Shown here piece by piece: positions 54,950-63,932 of a stretch of DNA of 64,000 bases (position 1 is the stretch's first letter; the number at the start of each line of letters is the position of its first letter). The position numbers and the translations under genes are program-made. The DNA is taken from NCBI RefSeq assembly GCF_023016285.1, contig NZ_CP095413.1:310001-374000 (forward strand). Direction: 5' to 3'. Under the pieces are notes generated by a model that had not been told where the DNA came from, ran no database searches, and saw only the letters and a list, made by a program, of their open reading frames with translations. Source of the DNA: Muricauda sp. SCSIO 64092 (GTDB lineage Bacteria; Bacteroidota; Bacteroidia; Flavobacteriales; Flavobacteriaceae).

Positions 54950-56203
54950 TTAAGCCAGAAAAGCCCTTTCCATCAGTTCTATTTCTGCATTTTTTATCCC
55001 TATTTCCTTGGCCATGGTTTTCCAGTTCTTAACTACTGACAGAACTTCATTCAGAATGGCCTGCATCTCATCTTCGTTTAAGCGAAAGTATTCACCCACG
55101 CTTTTCGCCAAATCAAAATCCAAAGCATTATCATCCATATCGATATTTAAGGAAAGCCCATCCTTATCTATGGATGGGTTTAAATCGTAAGCCGGCGATA
55201 ACACCCAACCTTTATTGGACAGGATAAATCCATGATTTCGCATGTGGTCGTCCGTGTTGGAAATAGCAATATTGAATACTATCCGTCGCCATAATTGATG
55301 CAAATTCGCTTTAACATCAACACCATAGTTCTCTATGAATTCCACAATCTCAAGATAACTAGGTGAGGCATCTTTTATGGAATCCTCGGTATTACCGGTC
55401 ATTGTCATTGCCGAGGCAAAGTGTATCCGCTTATTATTTTCCCTATCAAATCTTTTGGTCAGGAAAGTATGGTATTGGCCGCTGATTTTTTCAACTTTGG
55501 ATGCCGCCATTGGGATACCCGAAGCTGTGGCCATCCGATAGGCTAAAAACTCCCACAGTGCTTTGTCAATGGTATCGGTTTTTGATGGAAACTTCGCAAT
55601 CCATAGATTTTTTTTTGTGTCGAAAACATTGGCTTTGGGCCTGGCACCACCCAAAGATGAACCCGGTGCAATTAAAACTGCTATCCATTTTCTGACAGCT
55701 TCACTTTGATCATCACTTTCCAGTTGTTTAGCGGCCTCCTGCAAATCGCCCAATGATGACCAAGGCGGTGTAGGGGTCTGGGCATCATTATCCAAAAAGG
55801 GCCCATCCAAATTCGTTTTAAAACGCAAGGCTCCCATCCGGCTTTCGTCAAACACACCGAGCAAAAAATCAATCTCATAAAGGGTCTTCGGTTTTTCATT
55901 ATTTGCTCTTGCTTCTTGTGCTGCCCTACGCTTCATCAAGGTTTTGCCCCAAGTGTCCGGCATACTGTCGAGGAAGATCCCAAAATTCTCTTTGTTGGCT
56001 GGAAACTGTGGCCCGGAATAAAATTCAATATCCGGATCCAAAAGCCTTTGTCCATCAGTCTTTAGCCAATTTTTGTCATATTCAAAACTGAACGCTTTCT
56101 TTCCCTTGGCAAAATGGGCAGAAAGCGTACCAATGAGGGTCGGACTTTCCAAGCCTACCCAATCCGCAAAAACGTATATGTCAAATTTTCCCTCAGCCAT
56201 CAT
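54950..56203 (-). CDS. hipA: HipA-family toxin kinase
   Basis: The product has 417 residues. The start (MMAEGKFDIYVFADW) lies just after the hipB stop; a longer upstream frame is unlikely. The N-subdomain motif GIFLDSMPDTWGKTLM precedes the kinase. SSLGGARPK (182-190) is the phosphorylated regulatory loop. NTDDHMRNHGF (316-326) is the catalytic loop and SPAYDLNPS the metal-binding segment. HipA kinases phosphorylate a translation component, classically glutamyl-tRNA synthetase, and induce dormancy. It is paired with the HipB gene two bases upstream. The 1339-residue gene follows after 16 bases, an unusual companion. Confidence 0.92.
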   Translation of the reverse strand: MMAEGKFDIYVFADWVGLESPTLIGTLSAHFAKGKKAFSFEYDKNWLKTDGQRLLDPDIEFYSGPQFPANKENFGIFLDSMPDTWGKTLMKRRAAQEARANNEKPKTLYEIDFLLGVFDESRMGALRFKTNLDGPFLDNDAQTPTPPWSSLGDLQEAAKQLESDDQSEAVRKWIAVLIAPGSSLGGARPKANVFDTKKNLWIAKFPSKTDTIDKALWEFLAYRMATASGIPMAASKVEKISGQYHTFLTKRFDRENNKRIHFASAMTMTGNTEDSIKDASPSYLEIVEFIENYGVDVKANLHQLWRRIVFNIAISNTDDHMRNHGFILSNKGWVLSPAYDLNPSIDKDGLSLNIDMDDNALDFDLAKSVGEYFRLNEDEMQAILNEVLSVVKNWKTMAKEIGIKNAEIELMERAFLA

Positions 56204-56204
56204 T

Positions 56205-56492
56205 TTATAATAAATCCAAGTCTTGTAATTTTCTACCGAATGCATCATCATTGGCCAACTTCAAAAAATCGTCCTGAAGATTCATTACCCTAAGTACATT
56301 AAAATACAGCCCAATGGCCACGGCCGGATCGCCTTTTTCTATGCGATAAAGAGTGGCCCTGTGAATGCCCGCACGTTCAGAGACCTGCTCCGTCGTGAGC
56401 TTTCTCCTCTTTCTTGCTAGCTTAATGTTTTCACCCAATTGGTCAAAAACCTTTTGATGTTTTGGTAGTACAATTGCCTTTCTTGAATTCAT
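56205..56492 (-). CDS. hipB: HipB-like XRE antitoxin
   Basis: The product has 95 residues. Residues about 20-80 form an XRE helix-turn-helix (LGENIKLARKRRKLTTEQVS, ERAGIHRATLYRIEKGDPAV). It neutralises HipA and represses its own operon. Two related palindromes lie directly upstream (56494-56513 and 56525-56543) and are the likely operators. The stop is two bases from the hipA start. Confidence 0.92.
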   Translation of the reverse strand: MNSRKAIVLPKHQKVFDQLGENIKLARKRRKLTTEQVSERAGIHRATLYRIEKGDPAVAIGLYFNVLRVMNLQDDFLKLANDDAFGRKLQDLDLL

Positions 56493-56493
56493 T

Positions 56494-56543
56494 TTGTTGT
56501 TAATTTACTACAAAATTAATATTTTTGTCGTTAATTAGCAACA
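56494..56543. promoter_or_regulatory. Paired HipB operators between hipB and a divergent gene
   Basis: Two near-palindromes share one pattern: TTGTTGTTAATTTACTACAA (56494-56513) and TTGTCGTTAATTAGCAACA (56525-56543). Both fit GTnGnTAATTnnCnAC, and their starts are 31 bases apart, about three helical turns. They lie between hipB and the divergent gene at 56556, so HipB may control both directions. Confidence 0.65.
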
Positions 56544-56555
56544 TTAGTCTAGGCG

Positions 56556-57350
56556 ATGCCCTCCAGAAAAGAGCTGAACAAGCTATACCGAGACCCTGCA
56601 AAACCACAGGACTATGACCAACTGGTACAGAACCTTTGCAGTAAGGTTTTCAACAATGAAGAAATTTCTTTAGCTGAAGAACAATTTATAGGTGGCATAA
56701 TTGAACTATTGAGAAACAAAGAGGGTGAAAGGGCTTTCAAAATTGAAGATTATCCCAACTGTAAAAACTACCATTTTCGTAGTAGATATTTAAGGTATAT
56801 CAGTGATTTAAATGGTCATAAGGAGATAATGGACTACTACGGACGAATACCACAATTTCAAAAACAAAAAGATGTTGCATTTCTTCAAAAAACCTATGAG
56901 GAATGGGAGGAACATCTTAATGATAAAAAAAATGGTTTCCAACTTGAAAATTATGTAGCACAGGAGACCGACCAACAATTAAAAATCCTTGATAAATACG
57001 CAAAAGACTTGTTAATAGGAGATAACTACAGAGAATATTTAAGGAAGACCATAGTACTTCATGGCAAATATATTTATCTTTTGGTAGCCGAATTCTACCA
57101 AGAACTAGGAAAAAAAGAAGAAATCATTGAGTTGAACAACCACAAAATATTAATAGATGGATTTACATACGTTCACACAATGTTCCGTCATTTCTCCTCC
57201 CACATTAAACAATATCAATTAAAAAAGTCATATCATTTTGATACCAACATTGGATTTAAAGAAATCCCTACTTTCTTAATCGATGCGATTCATTCGTACA
57301 AAACCCTATCAGAAAGTATCTTGTTTGACCAAAGAAAAATTTATTTCTAG
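56556..57350 (+). CDS. Hypothetical helical protein divergent from hipBA
   Basis: The product has 264 residues and no recognised domain. It is soluble and rich in helices, Lys, Glu and aromatic residues (NCKNYHFRSRYLRYISDLNG, HTMFRHFSSHIKQY). It starts 12 bases from the second HipB operator, so it is probably under HipB control. The AT content matches its neighbours in this island. An accessory or defence-related function is possible but unsupported. Confidence 0.65.
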   Translation: MPSRKELNKLYRDPAKPQDYDQLVQNLCSKVFNNEEISLAEEQFIGGIIELLRNKEGERAFKIEDYPNCKNYHFRSRYLRYISDLNGHKEIMDYYGRIPQFQKQKDVAFLQKTYEEWEEHLNDKKNGFQLENYVAQETDQQLKILDKYAKDLLIGDNYREYLRKTIVLHGKYIYLLVAEFYQELGKKEEIIELNNHKILIDGFTYVHTMFRHFSSHIKQYQLKKSYHFDTNIGFKEIPTFLIDAIHSYKTLSESILFDQRKIYF

Positions 57351-57547
57351 TATGGCTCAAATCCCTATGCAATTTGGTTCAGACCATTCAAAAAGGATTT
57401 AAAAGGAGGACTAAGAGAAGAATATAAGGGCCCAAACCTTTTATCCAATAAAAAATTACAAGGAACTATCTAAATTATCCAATATGATTACTTTGAAAAG
57501 TGATGAAGTTTTTTCATTTTACTTTCAACCAGAGTCGAAAAAATAAT

Positions 57548-58030
57548 ATGACAAAAAAAACAGTACTATCCATAATCCATAAGTCTTTGGAGAAACTTTA
57601 CTCCAAAGACGCGTTGTTGATGAATCCTGCTTATGACATTACTGAAAGAACGGTTACGCATCGTTTAGCAATCTATTTAGAATCATACTTTGAGAAATAC
57701 CAATATTTAGTGGATATCGAGTATAATAGAATACGTGGGGATTACAATGCCGATGCTGTTGGAAATTTAATGGGCAAACGTTTGAACTGGCAGAATAATG
57801 AACAAGGTCCAAGCTATGTCTATCCAGACATTATAGTGCACAAGAGAGAAACCAATGATAACCTACTTATTATCGAGGTTAAAATGATTTGGAAAAACAA
57901 TAAAAAAAGGGATGATTTACTTAAAATTGATGAGTATTTAAAAGAATTTGGTTATAAATATGGAGTTTATATTGAATTATCGGAAGACACTATCCAAAAA
58001 ATCTGTGTAAATGAACTTGAGCGGGTCTAG
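57548..58030 (+). CDS. Small PD-(D/E)XK nuclease-like protein
   Basis: The product has 160 residues from ATG at 57548 (earlier in-frame starts at 57500 and 57503 are less likely). The restriction-endonuclease core is visible: YVYPDIIVHKR (Pro93-Asp94) and LLIIEVKMIW (Glu110-x-Lys112), with a helix containing RLAIYLESYFEKYQYLV before it. The stop codon abuts the terminal repeat of the IS256 element (58031), so the original C terminus may have been cut. It could act as a stand-alone nuclease in a defence role. Confidence 0.7.
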   Translation: MTKKTVLSIIHKSLEKLYSKDALLMNPAYDITERTVTHRLAIYLESYFEKYQYLVDIEYNRIRGDYNADAVGNLMGKRLNWQNNEQGPSYVYPDIIVHKRETNDNLLIIEVKMIWKNNKKRDDLLKIDEYLKEFGYKYGVYIELSEDTIQKICVNELERV

Positions 58031-59310
58031 CTGTTTTTACAGTTGGACCCTTTTTTCAAATATAACCAAGAACTGGTTAAGTATCAGCCCCCAATTGTGT
58101 ATGGGCTGTGTCCATTTCTTACTGATTTGCAGCAGTGAGAGATAGACCGACTTTTTCAGGGCACCGTCCGTTGGGAATGCCATTTTGTTCTTGGTGTACT
58201 TGCGTATCTTCCCATTGAGGTTTTCAATGAGATTGGTGGTGTATATGATTTTCCTGATTTCCAATGGGAAGTCAAAGAACACGGTCAGTTCGTCCCAGTT
58301 GTTGCGCCAAGATCGTATGGCATAGGGGTACTTGTCGTTCCACTTTTCGGCAAAGCGTTCAAGCTCCTGTGCGGCGGTTTCCCTGTTGGGGGCATTGTAA
58401 ATATGCTTCATATCCGCAGTGAAGTCCTTTTTGTCCTTCCATACCACGTAGCGTGCCGAGTTTCGTATCTGGTGTACCACGCATATCTGTGTGTCCGCAT
58501 TGGGGAACACATTGTTTATGGACTGCGTGAAGCCGTTCAGGTTGTCGGTCACGGTAATGAGGATGTCTTCCACGCCAAGGGCCTTCAGGTCGGTCAGCAC
58601 GCCCTGCCAGAAGGCCGCGGACTCGTTGTGTCCCAGCCACATGCCCAGTACTTCCTTGTAGCCATCACGGTTCAGGCCAACGGCCAAGTAGATGGTCTTG
58701 TTGATGACCTTTCCCGACTGGCGTACCTTGAAGACCATACCGTCCATCCATACCACACAATAGACGCTCTCCAAAGGTCTGTTCTGCCAATCGAGTGCCT
58801 CTTGGTGCACACGGTCGGTGATGATCGATATGGCCGATGTGGATAGCTTGTAGCCGTATATCTCCTGTAGTTCCTCCTCGATATCCGATACGCTCATGCC
58901 CTTGGCATAGAGTGATATCACAATCTTTTCGATGGGCGAGGCCATGCCCTGGCGTTTGGGCACCACAACGGGCTCAAAACTGCCCTCGCGGTCACGGGGA
59001 ACGTTCAGTTCCGCCTTTCCATACTGTGTCTTAAGGTTCTTCTTCGATGTACCGTTGCGGGCATTGGTCGAATTGTTCTTGGCGTTCTTGGGATAGCCCA
59101 GGTGGGTGTCCATCTCACCATGCAGCATGGCTTCGAGTGCGGCCGTATGTAGGCCGTTGAGCAGTTCTGAGAGTTCTTCTTGGGTCTTGATGCCATCTAG
59201 TACCCCACTCTCCAAAAATTGTTTCTTGTAATCTTCCATTGTAACTGTGTTTTAAAATTATACAAAAATTTAGGCAGGTCTTAAGACCCGCCTAAATTCT
59301 GTTTACACAG
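58031..59310. mobile_element. IS256-family insertion sequence
   Basis: One transposase gene is flanked by imperfect terminal repeats: CTGTTTTTACAG at 58031-58042 and CTGTTTACACAG at 59299-59310 (9 of 12 match when compared inwards). The total of 1.28 kb is usual for IS256. Near the right end is an imperfect 26-base palindrome (59270-59295, one mismatch). I found no target-site duplication, so the exact ends are uncertain, or the copy has been rearranged. Its GC content is visibly higher than that of its neighbours, which suggests recent arrival. Confidence 0.8.
58037..59239 (-). CDS. IS256-family transposase
   Basis: The product has 400 residues, the full family length. The Mutator-type DDE residues are in [20 protein letters not shown] and [17 protein letters not shown]. 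The family signature [20 protein letters not shown] is intact, as is the N-terminal [16 protein letters not shown]. No frameshift or premature stop is seen, so it may be active. The start is ATG at 59237-59239. Confidence 0.95.
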   Translation of the reverse strand: MEDYKKQFLESGVLDGIKTQEELSELLNGLHTAALEAMLHGEMDTHLGYPKNAKNNSTNARNGTSKKNLKTQYGKAELNVPRDREGSFEPVVVPKRQGMASPIEKIVISLYAKGMSVSDIEEELQEIYGYKLSTSAISIITDRVHQEALDWQNRPLESVYCVVWMDGMVFKVRQSGKVINKTIYLAVGLNRDGYKEVLGMWLGHNESAAFWQGVLTDLKALGVEDILITVTDNLNGFTQSINNVFPNADTQICVVHQIRNSARYVVWKDKKDFTADMKHIYNAPNRETAAQELERFAEKWNDKYPYAIRSWRNNWDELTVFFDFPLEIRKIIYTTNLIENLNGKIRKYTKNKMAFPTDGALKKSVYLSLLQISKKWTQPIHNWGLILNQFLVIFEKRVQL

Positions 59311-59388
59311 TTTATTGGATACTACCTGATTGGGGCGCCCTAAACGCCTTACCACTTATAAATACCTTTGTGTGCGGCGTTTTTTTGC

Positions 59389-60351
59389 TTATGTTTTTAT
59401 ATAAACATACTCAATAGTCTGTACATTGGAATCATCATCCTCGTATTCGTATACCAAATTTATGGTACTATCGTCTATAATTTTGAAAGTCAGTCTGGAA
59501 GATTCTTCAATTCGTATGGTTTCGGCATCCTCGACCAGATAACTTAAGTCACTCTCTTTTTTAAACTGGCAATCCGCATTACTATCAAAAGTAATGGTGT
59601 TGAACCCTTCTGTAACCACAGCCGAAAAATCCGATTGTAGCGGATACGTTACACTAACATTGTACTTCAGCAGGTCATTCCTATTGAACGTTTCTTTATG
59701 TTGGGTGAAAATAACTTCATCCGAACCTACAAATTCCAGCGTGTTCTTTTTTTGACATTCATCCGTTACACCGGTTATCTCCCAAACTCCCTGTATTTGT
59801 GAAATAATTTCCGAACCATCAAAGGAAGAGCTTGGTGGGTCCGAATTGTCATTTTCGTCCCCTATGATATCCCCGTTACTTTCTCCATCATTCGCCAATT
59901 CTTCATTATCAGCTTTAATAAAAATGTCTACCTGTGTCTTATTGTCTTCCGTAGTGGAGGTAATCTGTAGCGCATCATCCACTAGTTCAATTTTGGATGT
60001 AGAATTAAAAAAAGTTACGCTATTGATACCCTCAACCGTATATGTTCCGGATAAAATTGATGTGGCGGCTAAATTACCGTTACGCCTCCTATAAACAAGC
60101 TCATACGTATTGTCCGCATTAAAAGTTGCAGTCGATTCCTTTAGATATGAAAAATCCTCCAATCCTACGGCTTCGCCATCAATTGTACTGCTTATAAGCT
60201 TCCATTCCCCAATCAGTGCTTGTTTTGTGGCTGCATGTTCGGTTTCGGTATTGTTTTTAGGATCATCATCATTTTCGCAAGAGATAACACTAATGCATAA
60301 AATGCTCAATAGTAAAATTGTCCAATTTCTTTTTTGTGGGATTTTTTTCAT
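59389..60351 (-). CDS. Lipoprotein with two lipocalin-like domains
   Basis: The product has 320 residues. ATG at 60349-60351 is chosen. The lipobox is CISVISC (Cys25), followed by acidic residues. Two domains of the lipocalin_5/DUF4923 kind follow: the first about 40-145 (IGEWKLISSTIDGEAV, ATFNADNTYELVY), the second about 185-320 (IQGVWEITGVTDEC, INLVYEYED), joined by an acidic linker. It is probably surface or periplasmic, with an unknown ligand. It is a single gene just after the IS element. Confidence 0.75.
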   Translation of the reverse strand: MKKIPQKRNWTILLLSILCISVISCENDDDPKNNTETEHAATKQALIGEWKLISSTIDGEAVGLEDFSYLKESTATFNADNTYELVYRRRNGNLAATSILSGTYTVEGINSVTFFNSTSKIELVDDALQITSTTEDNKTQVDIFIKADNEELANDGESNGDIIGDENDNSDPPSSSFDGSEIISQIQGVWEITGVTDECQKKNTLEFVGSDEVIFTQHKETFNRNDLLKYNVSVTYPLQSDFSAVVTEGFNTITFDSNADCQFKKESDLSYLVEDAETIRIEESSRLTFKIIDDSTINLVYEYEDDDSNVQTIEYVYIKT

Positions 60352-60622
60352 TTTCTTGACTCGTTTATTAAAGTTTACCTCGCTTTGTCCAAAAAGCAAG
60401 ATAATAAGTGGTTGTTAAAGATGCAACGGAAATAATCGTCCGTTATTGTTTGTAATCGTATTCTGTTATAAATTTTACTTTATTCTTTCAATAATTGATG
60501 CCCCCTTTTTTTCTGAAAAACAAAATGGCTTTTAGTGTAAAGAACATAAAACCCGATAACCCAAAAACAACAGTGTCCTAACTTTGGAAAAAAGGTGTTT
60601 GCCCAGGTAATTCCAAAGTCTT

Positions 60623-61075
60623 TCAATGCTGATCGGAAAAGGTCCGCAACTCCTCCTTCATTTGGTCCAGGAACATTTGCTCCCTGGTCATGTCGGACAT
60701 AAGGCAATGAATGGCAATTGCATTTTTTTTGGAATCATATATGGCCGAACTGCTGATCCAGATGACCTTTTTACGCCCGCATGACGCCGTGATTTCCAGT
60801 TCAAAGTCATTAACATGGCCCATTAATCCTACAAGCTCCAGCATGATCATAAACCTTTCTCTGTTTTCACCGATCAAAAACTCATTCATGTTTTTTGTTT
60901 CCCCATCATGATGGATAAGGCCCAGCAGATCTTTGCATTTGGGATTGTATCCCAGAATCTTTCCCCTGAGATCTAAAACGATATACGCTTTGGGCAAAAC
61001 ATGGTATATGCTGGTTGCGCCCTTATCCTTTAGGCTCAACATCAAATCATCCAAAACCGAACTATCTTCATGCAT
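60623..61075 (-). CDS. PAS-domain sensor protein without output domain
   Basis: The product has 150 residues. Residues about 20-130 form a PAS domain (HVLPKAYIVLDLRGKILGYN, FELEITASCGRKKVIWISSS). The C-terminal helix (DQMKEELRTFSDQH) could be the start of a signalling helix. It lacks a kinase or other output domain. It starts 11 bases after the response-regulator stop and ends the three-gene signalling operon. Confidence 0.8.
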   Translation of the reverse strand: MHEDSSVLDDLMLSLKDKGATSIYHVLPKAYIVLDLRGKILGYNPKCKDLLGLIHHDGETKNMNEFLIGENRERFMIMLELVGLMGHVNDFELEITASCGRKKVIWISSSAIYDSKKNAIAIHCLMSDMTREQMFLDQMKEELRTFSDQH

Positions 61076-61086
61076 ACTATATCTTA

Positions 61087-61515
61087 TTACTGATTAACAA
61101 TTTTATCAATACTTGTAAAGGGATTCAGGTTGGCTTCCCAATATTGGATCAACACCCTCAACATACCGATCAGCTCCTTATAATAGGTAGGTTTGATCAT
61201 ATAACCGGCGGCCCCACTTCCATAACAAGCCTTGGCCGTTTCTGCACAATCAACAGTTGTCCACACCACAATGGGAATATAACTGTACCAATCATCGGAA
61301 AACTTCATTCTTTTGATGAAGTCCAAACCATCCATTTCACGCATATTGAAATCCACCACAACTACATCCGGCAAAAAAACACGGGAGCGAATCAAGTCAA
61401 TCGCGGCCATGGGGTTGTCCAGGGTTTTGATTTCATGGGCCGAACAAAACTGCTCAAGTGCCTTTTTCAATACCATCAATTGGACCCTGTTATCGTCAAT
61501 AAATAAATAATTCAT
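61087..61515 (-). CDS. Stand-alone response regulator receiver
   Basis: The product has 142 residues. ATG at 61513-61515 is chosen over an upstream GTG. All receiver residues are present: acidic pair in FIDDNRVQL, phospho-acceptor Asp in VVVDFNMREMDGLDFIK, Thr in VVWTT and Lys in YMIKP. There is no output domain. It is flanked by a LytTR regulator and a PAS protein on the same strand, so it may relay phosphate between partners, as CheY-like proteins do. Confidence 0.88.
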   Translation of the reverse strand: MNYLFIDDNRVQLMVLKKALEQFCSAHEIKTLDNPMAAIDLIRSRVFLPDVVVVDFNMREMDGLDFIKRMKFSDDWYSYIPIVVWTTVDCAETAKACYGSGAAGYMIKPTYYKELIGMLRVLIQYWEANLNPFTSIDKIVNQ

Positions 61516-61538
61516 AGTTCTATAGATTTCACAATACA

Positions 61539-62294
61539 CTATGGTATTGTTTCATTAAACAAGGGCACTGCGTTTAAAATGTTCTGTTTGTACTTGTTGG
61601 ATATCGCAGGGCGAAAACTATTCAAACCATCGATATAGACCCTATTGCCCACAATTTTGTTGATCTTATCAATATTGATGACAACAGACCTATTTATCCG
61701 GTAAAATTTGTCCGGTAAAACCTCCATGGTAGATTGCAATGTCTGCCTAATCAGGTGTTTTTTGCTATCCACATAAATGGAGATGTAATTTCGTTCACTT
61801 TCAAAACAGAGGACTTCGTCCAAATGGAATTTGATGAGCGAATAGCCCTCCTTCAAAAAAAAGGCATCCTTACGGCACGACAGACATTTTTTTTCCTTAT
61901 CCAAAACAGTATCTCGCGGGTCCATCGGAAAATCGCTGTTTCCAATACTTTCCATCACGTTATTAAGATCCACAAAGGGGCGGAAAAAAATCCTGTACAG
62001 GTCAACGGACATATTCCCCTTTTGAGTGCTTATCTTTCCTGAGATGTTACTGTAAAAGATTATCTTAAATTTATACTGATGAAATAGGTGGTAACACACG
62101 ATGTCGTCCCTGAGCATCTCAAAAAAATGATAATCGATCAATATGAAATCATATTTCCTTCGCTGTTCGGAGAGCCACATCTCTTCCCAACATAAAAAAG
62201 CATCGTGTTCGCAAATACCACAGTTTCTTAGCTCATCCAAAAACGGTAAATAGCCAAATTTTTCCTGGACCAATATTGCTACCCTACTTTTCAT
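61539..62294 (-). CDS. LytTR-family DNA-binding response regulator with divergent receiver
   Basis: The product has 251 residues. The C-terminal LytTR domain (about 150-245) includes SLIKFHLDEVLCFESERNYI, KFYRINRSVVINIDKINKIV and the usual tail. The N-terminal half looks like a degenerate receiver (YDFILIDYHFFEML), without the full acidic pocket. It starts the operon with the response regulator and PAS genes. It probably binds promoter direct repeats; the targets are unknown. Confidence 0.85.
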   Translation of the reverse strand: MKSRVAILVQEKFGYLPFLDELRNCGICEHDAFLCWEEMWLSEQRRKYDFILIDYHFFEMLRDDIVCYHLFHQYKFKIIFYSNISGKISTQKGNMSVDLYRIFFRPFVDLNNVMESIGNSDFPMDPRDTVLDKEKKCLSCRKDAFFLKEGYSLIKFHLDEVLCFESERNYISIYVDSKKHLIRQTLQSTMEVLPDKFYRINRSVVINIDKINKIVGNRVYIDGLNSFRPAISNKYKQNILNAVPLFNETIP

Positions 62295-62335
62295 GAAAAC
62301 CTACATTTTTCTTTACCCACAGTTGTCATGGCCTC

Positions 62336-62458
62336 TCATTCTTTTTTTCTTTTTTTAAGTTGTCTATGTTTATAGTACAACTTAGAAATCATCAACAGTA
62401 CCGCATATACCAGTAAAGCGAGTACATCTTCCACAAAAACATCATCAATAAGTGACAC
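62336..62458 (-). CDS. Possible small single-pass membrane protein
   Basis: A 40-codon frame starts at GTG (62456-62458). It encodes an acidic N terminus (SLIDDVFVED), one hydrophobic helix (VLALLVYAVLLMISKLYY) and a strongly basic tail (KHRQLKKRKKE). This arrangement is that of a small membrane peptide and is uncommon by chance, but there is no ATG start and no recognised homologue. It lies directly upstream of the LytTR gene on the same strand. Confidence 0.35.
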   Translation of the reverse strand: MSLIDDVFVEDVLALLVYAVLLMISKLYYKHRQLKKRKKE

Positions 62459-62728
62459 TGCTGAACCTTTTTGTTTTTGTCCTGTTCAAAGGAGTGCATA
62501 CGGTATGTTTTAAAAACCGACCAACTCCAAAATTTGATATGAATCCTGCTTTTTCAGGCTACATGCAAACGGATTACCGTACCGAAGGGCTGTTGCCAAT
62601 CTATTGGTATCCGGTCGGCAGTTTGGTTTGGGTCTTGAATAACTTTCAAACCCTCCCTGGTCATGAAGTACTGTTGTTTTTGACGCCATTGTATTGAAAA
62701 TAAATCCAATAATTTTCTTCCTGGAATG
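62459..62728. other. Intergenic region before the LytTR operon
   Basis: Between the PorP/SprF stop and the possible small gene I see no convincing gene. An 81-codon plus-strand frame at 62452-62697 has no recognisable feature. The promoter for the LytTR operon should lie here. Confidence 0.5.
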
Positions 62729-63622
62729 CTATAGGTAAAACTTCAATATCGCTTCGTGATTTCCCCTTCTATAGTTACTTACAGAAGTTACAGCGGCGTC
62801 ATAAGCATACCCTATCCTGAGTCTATCCGACATCTTGAAAAATACAAGGGTACTCATGGATTCCTTTAATCTGTAGCTCAGGCCAAGGTCCAACAATCCG
62901 TACAGGTCGAACGTTCCATTGATATCCATGGAGAAAGGCACATCGCTGATTACCCGTGTTAAAAAAGAGGGCGTAAAGACTATATCCTTGGTCAAGGGAA
63001 ACTGATAGCCGGCTCCCATAAAAAATTGCATTTGATCGGTGGCCTGTGTTGCAATCCCCGATTCCTTTTCGTATCTACTTGTTCTTAGTAGGGCTGGTAT
63101 GGAAATGTTCATAAAATAGCGTTCTCCCCTTAAATAGGCGCCCACCCCAACATTTGGGTTGAAAACGCTTACATTTTCCGAAAAAAGTGGGTCGGTATCA
63201 AGTCCAATAGGCGCCAAATCTATGTTAACGGCGGAACCTCCCGCCTTAAGCCCCAAAAACAAATCCACAGTCTCCTTTAATTGGAGCTTATAGGAGAAAT
63301 CGGCATAAACATCCGTTTCGTTGAGCACGAACACACTGCTATTGACAATTGAAAGGCCCAGACCTACCTTGTCATTCAGTCCCACTTTTCCGCCCATTGG
63401 GCCACTCAACGTAAAACTCCAGGTCTCGGGTGCGTCGTCAAGACCCGCCCACTGTGCCCTATAATTTGAGGTGAACTCCATTTTTTCGCCGGTCCCCGCA
63501 TAGGCCGGGTTGATGACGTTCATGTTATAATTGTACAGTGTAAATGTTACATCTTGCTGAGCATGGGACTGCATACACCATATCGAGGTCGCTATAAAAA
63601 AATATAATTTCTTTTTCTTCAT
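62729..63622 (-). CDS. PorP/SprF-family type IX secretion outer-membrane protein
   Basis: The product has 297 residues. ATG at 63620-63622 gives a signal peptide (MKKKKLYFFIATSIWCMQSHA). The family start is typical: FTLYNYNMNVINPAYAGTGE, then RAQWAGLDDAPETWSFTLSG. The rest is a beta-barrel ending in an aliphatic/aromatic residue (AILKFYL). These proteins anchor secreted type B CTD adhesins and usually lie next to a large adhesin gene. No such gene is visible upstream before the window ends. Confidence 0.93.
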   Translation of the reverse strand: MKKKKLYFFIATSIWCMQSHAQQDVTFTLYNYNMNVINPAYAGTGEKMEFTSNYRAQWAGLDDAPETWSFTLSGPMGGKVGLNDKVGLGLSIVNSSVFVLNETDVYADFSYKLQLKETVDLFLGLKAGGSAVNIDLAPIGLDTDPLFSENVSVFNPNVGVGAYLRGERYFMNISIPALLRTSRYEKESGIATQATDQMQFFMGAGYQFPLTKDIVFTPSFLTRVISDVPFSMDINGTFDLYGLLDLGLSYRLKESMSTLVFFKMSDRLRIGYAYDAAVTSVSNYRRGNHEAILKFYL

Positions 63623-63932
63623 TTCTACTGCTGTAATCGTTATATAAATTGGTTTTAATTGTTTCGGGTTAAAATTATTATCATCACCCATTCCAGAACA
63701 TGGATGATTCTTTATTCCGCATGGATATTTTTCTCGAAGGATTGGTTATGGTTGAGTGGTATGGACACATTAAATACTGTTGTAAACAATAAAGTTCAAT
63801 CCTTATGGTCAATATCAGTTAAAAAATGTGTTGGGCAAGCTCAAAAGTGGGATAGAACAGTGGAGAATTGGGACGAAGCCCAATGAACGGTTTTCTCGAC
63901 TGCCCTATCCGGTTATTATTCACGCAACGCTC
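63623..63932. other. Intergenic region upstream of the PorP/SprF gene
   Basis: These 310 bases contain only a weak 75-codon plus-strand frame without features. A promoter for the PorP/SprF gene is expected. Confidence 0.5.

Noticed and set aside
54950..56251. Longer hipA starting at 56251
   Set aside because: It would run 47 bases into hipB; the family start matches 56203.
58359..58846. Long frames on both strands inside the transposase gene
   Set aside because: They are shadows caused by the higher GC of the IS element.
63659..63886. 75-codon plus-strand frame near the right edge
   Set aside because: Overlaps the PorP/SprF promoter region and has no feature of a real gene.
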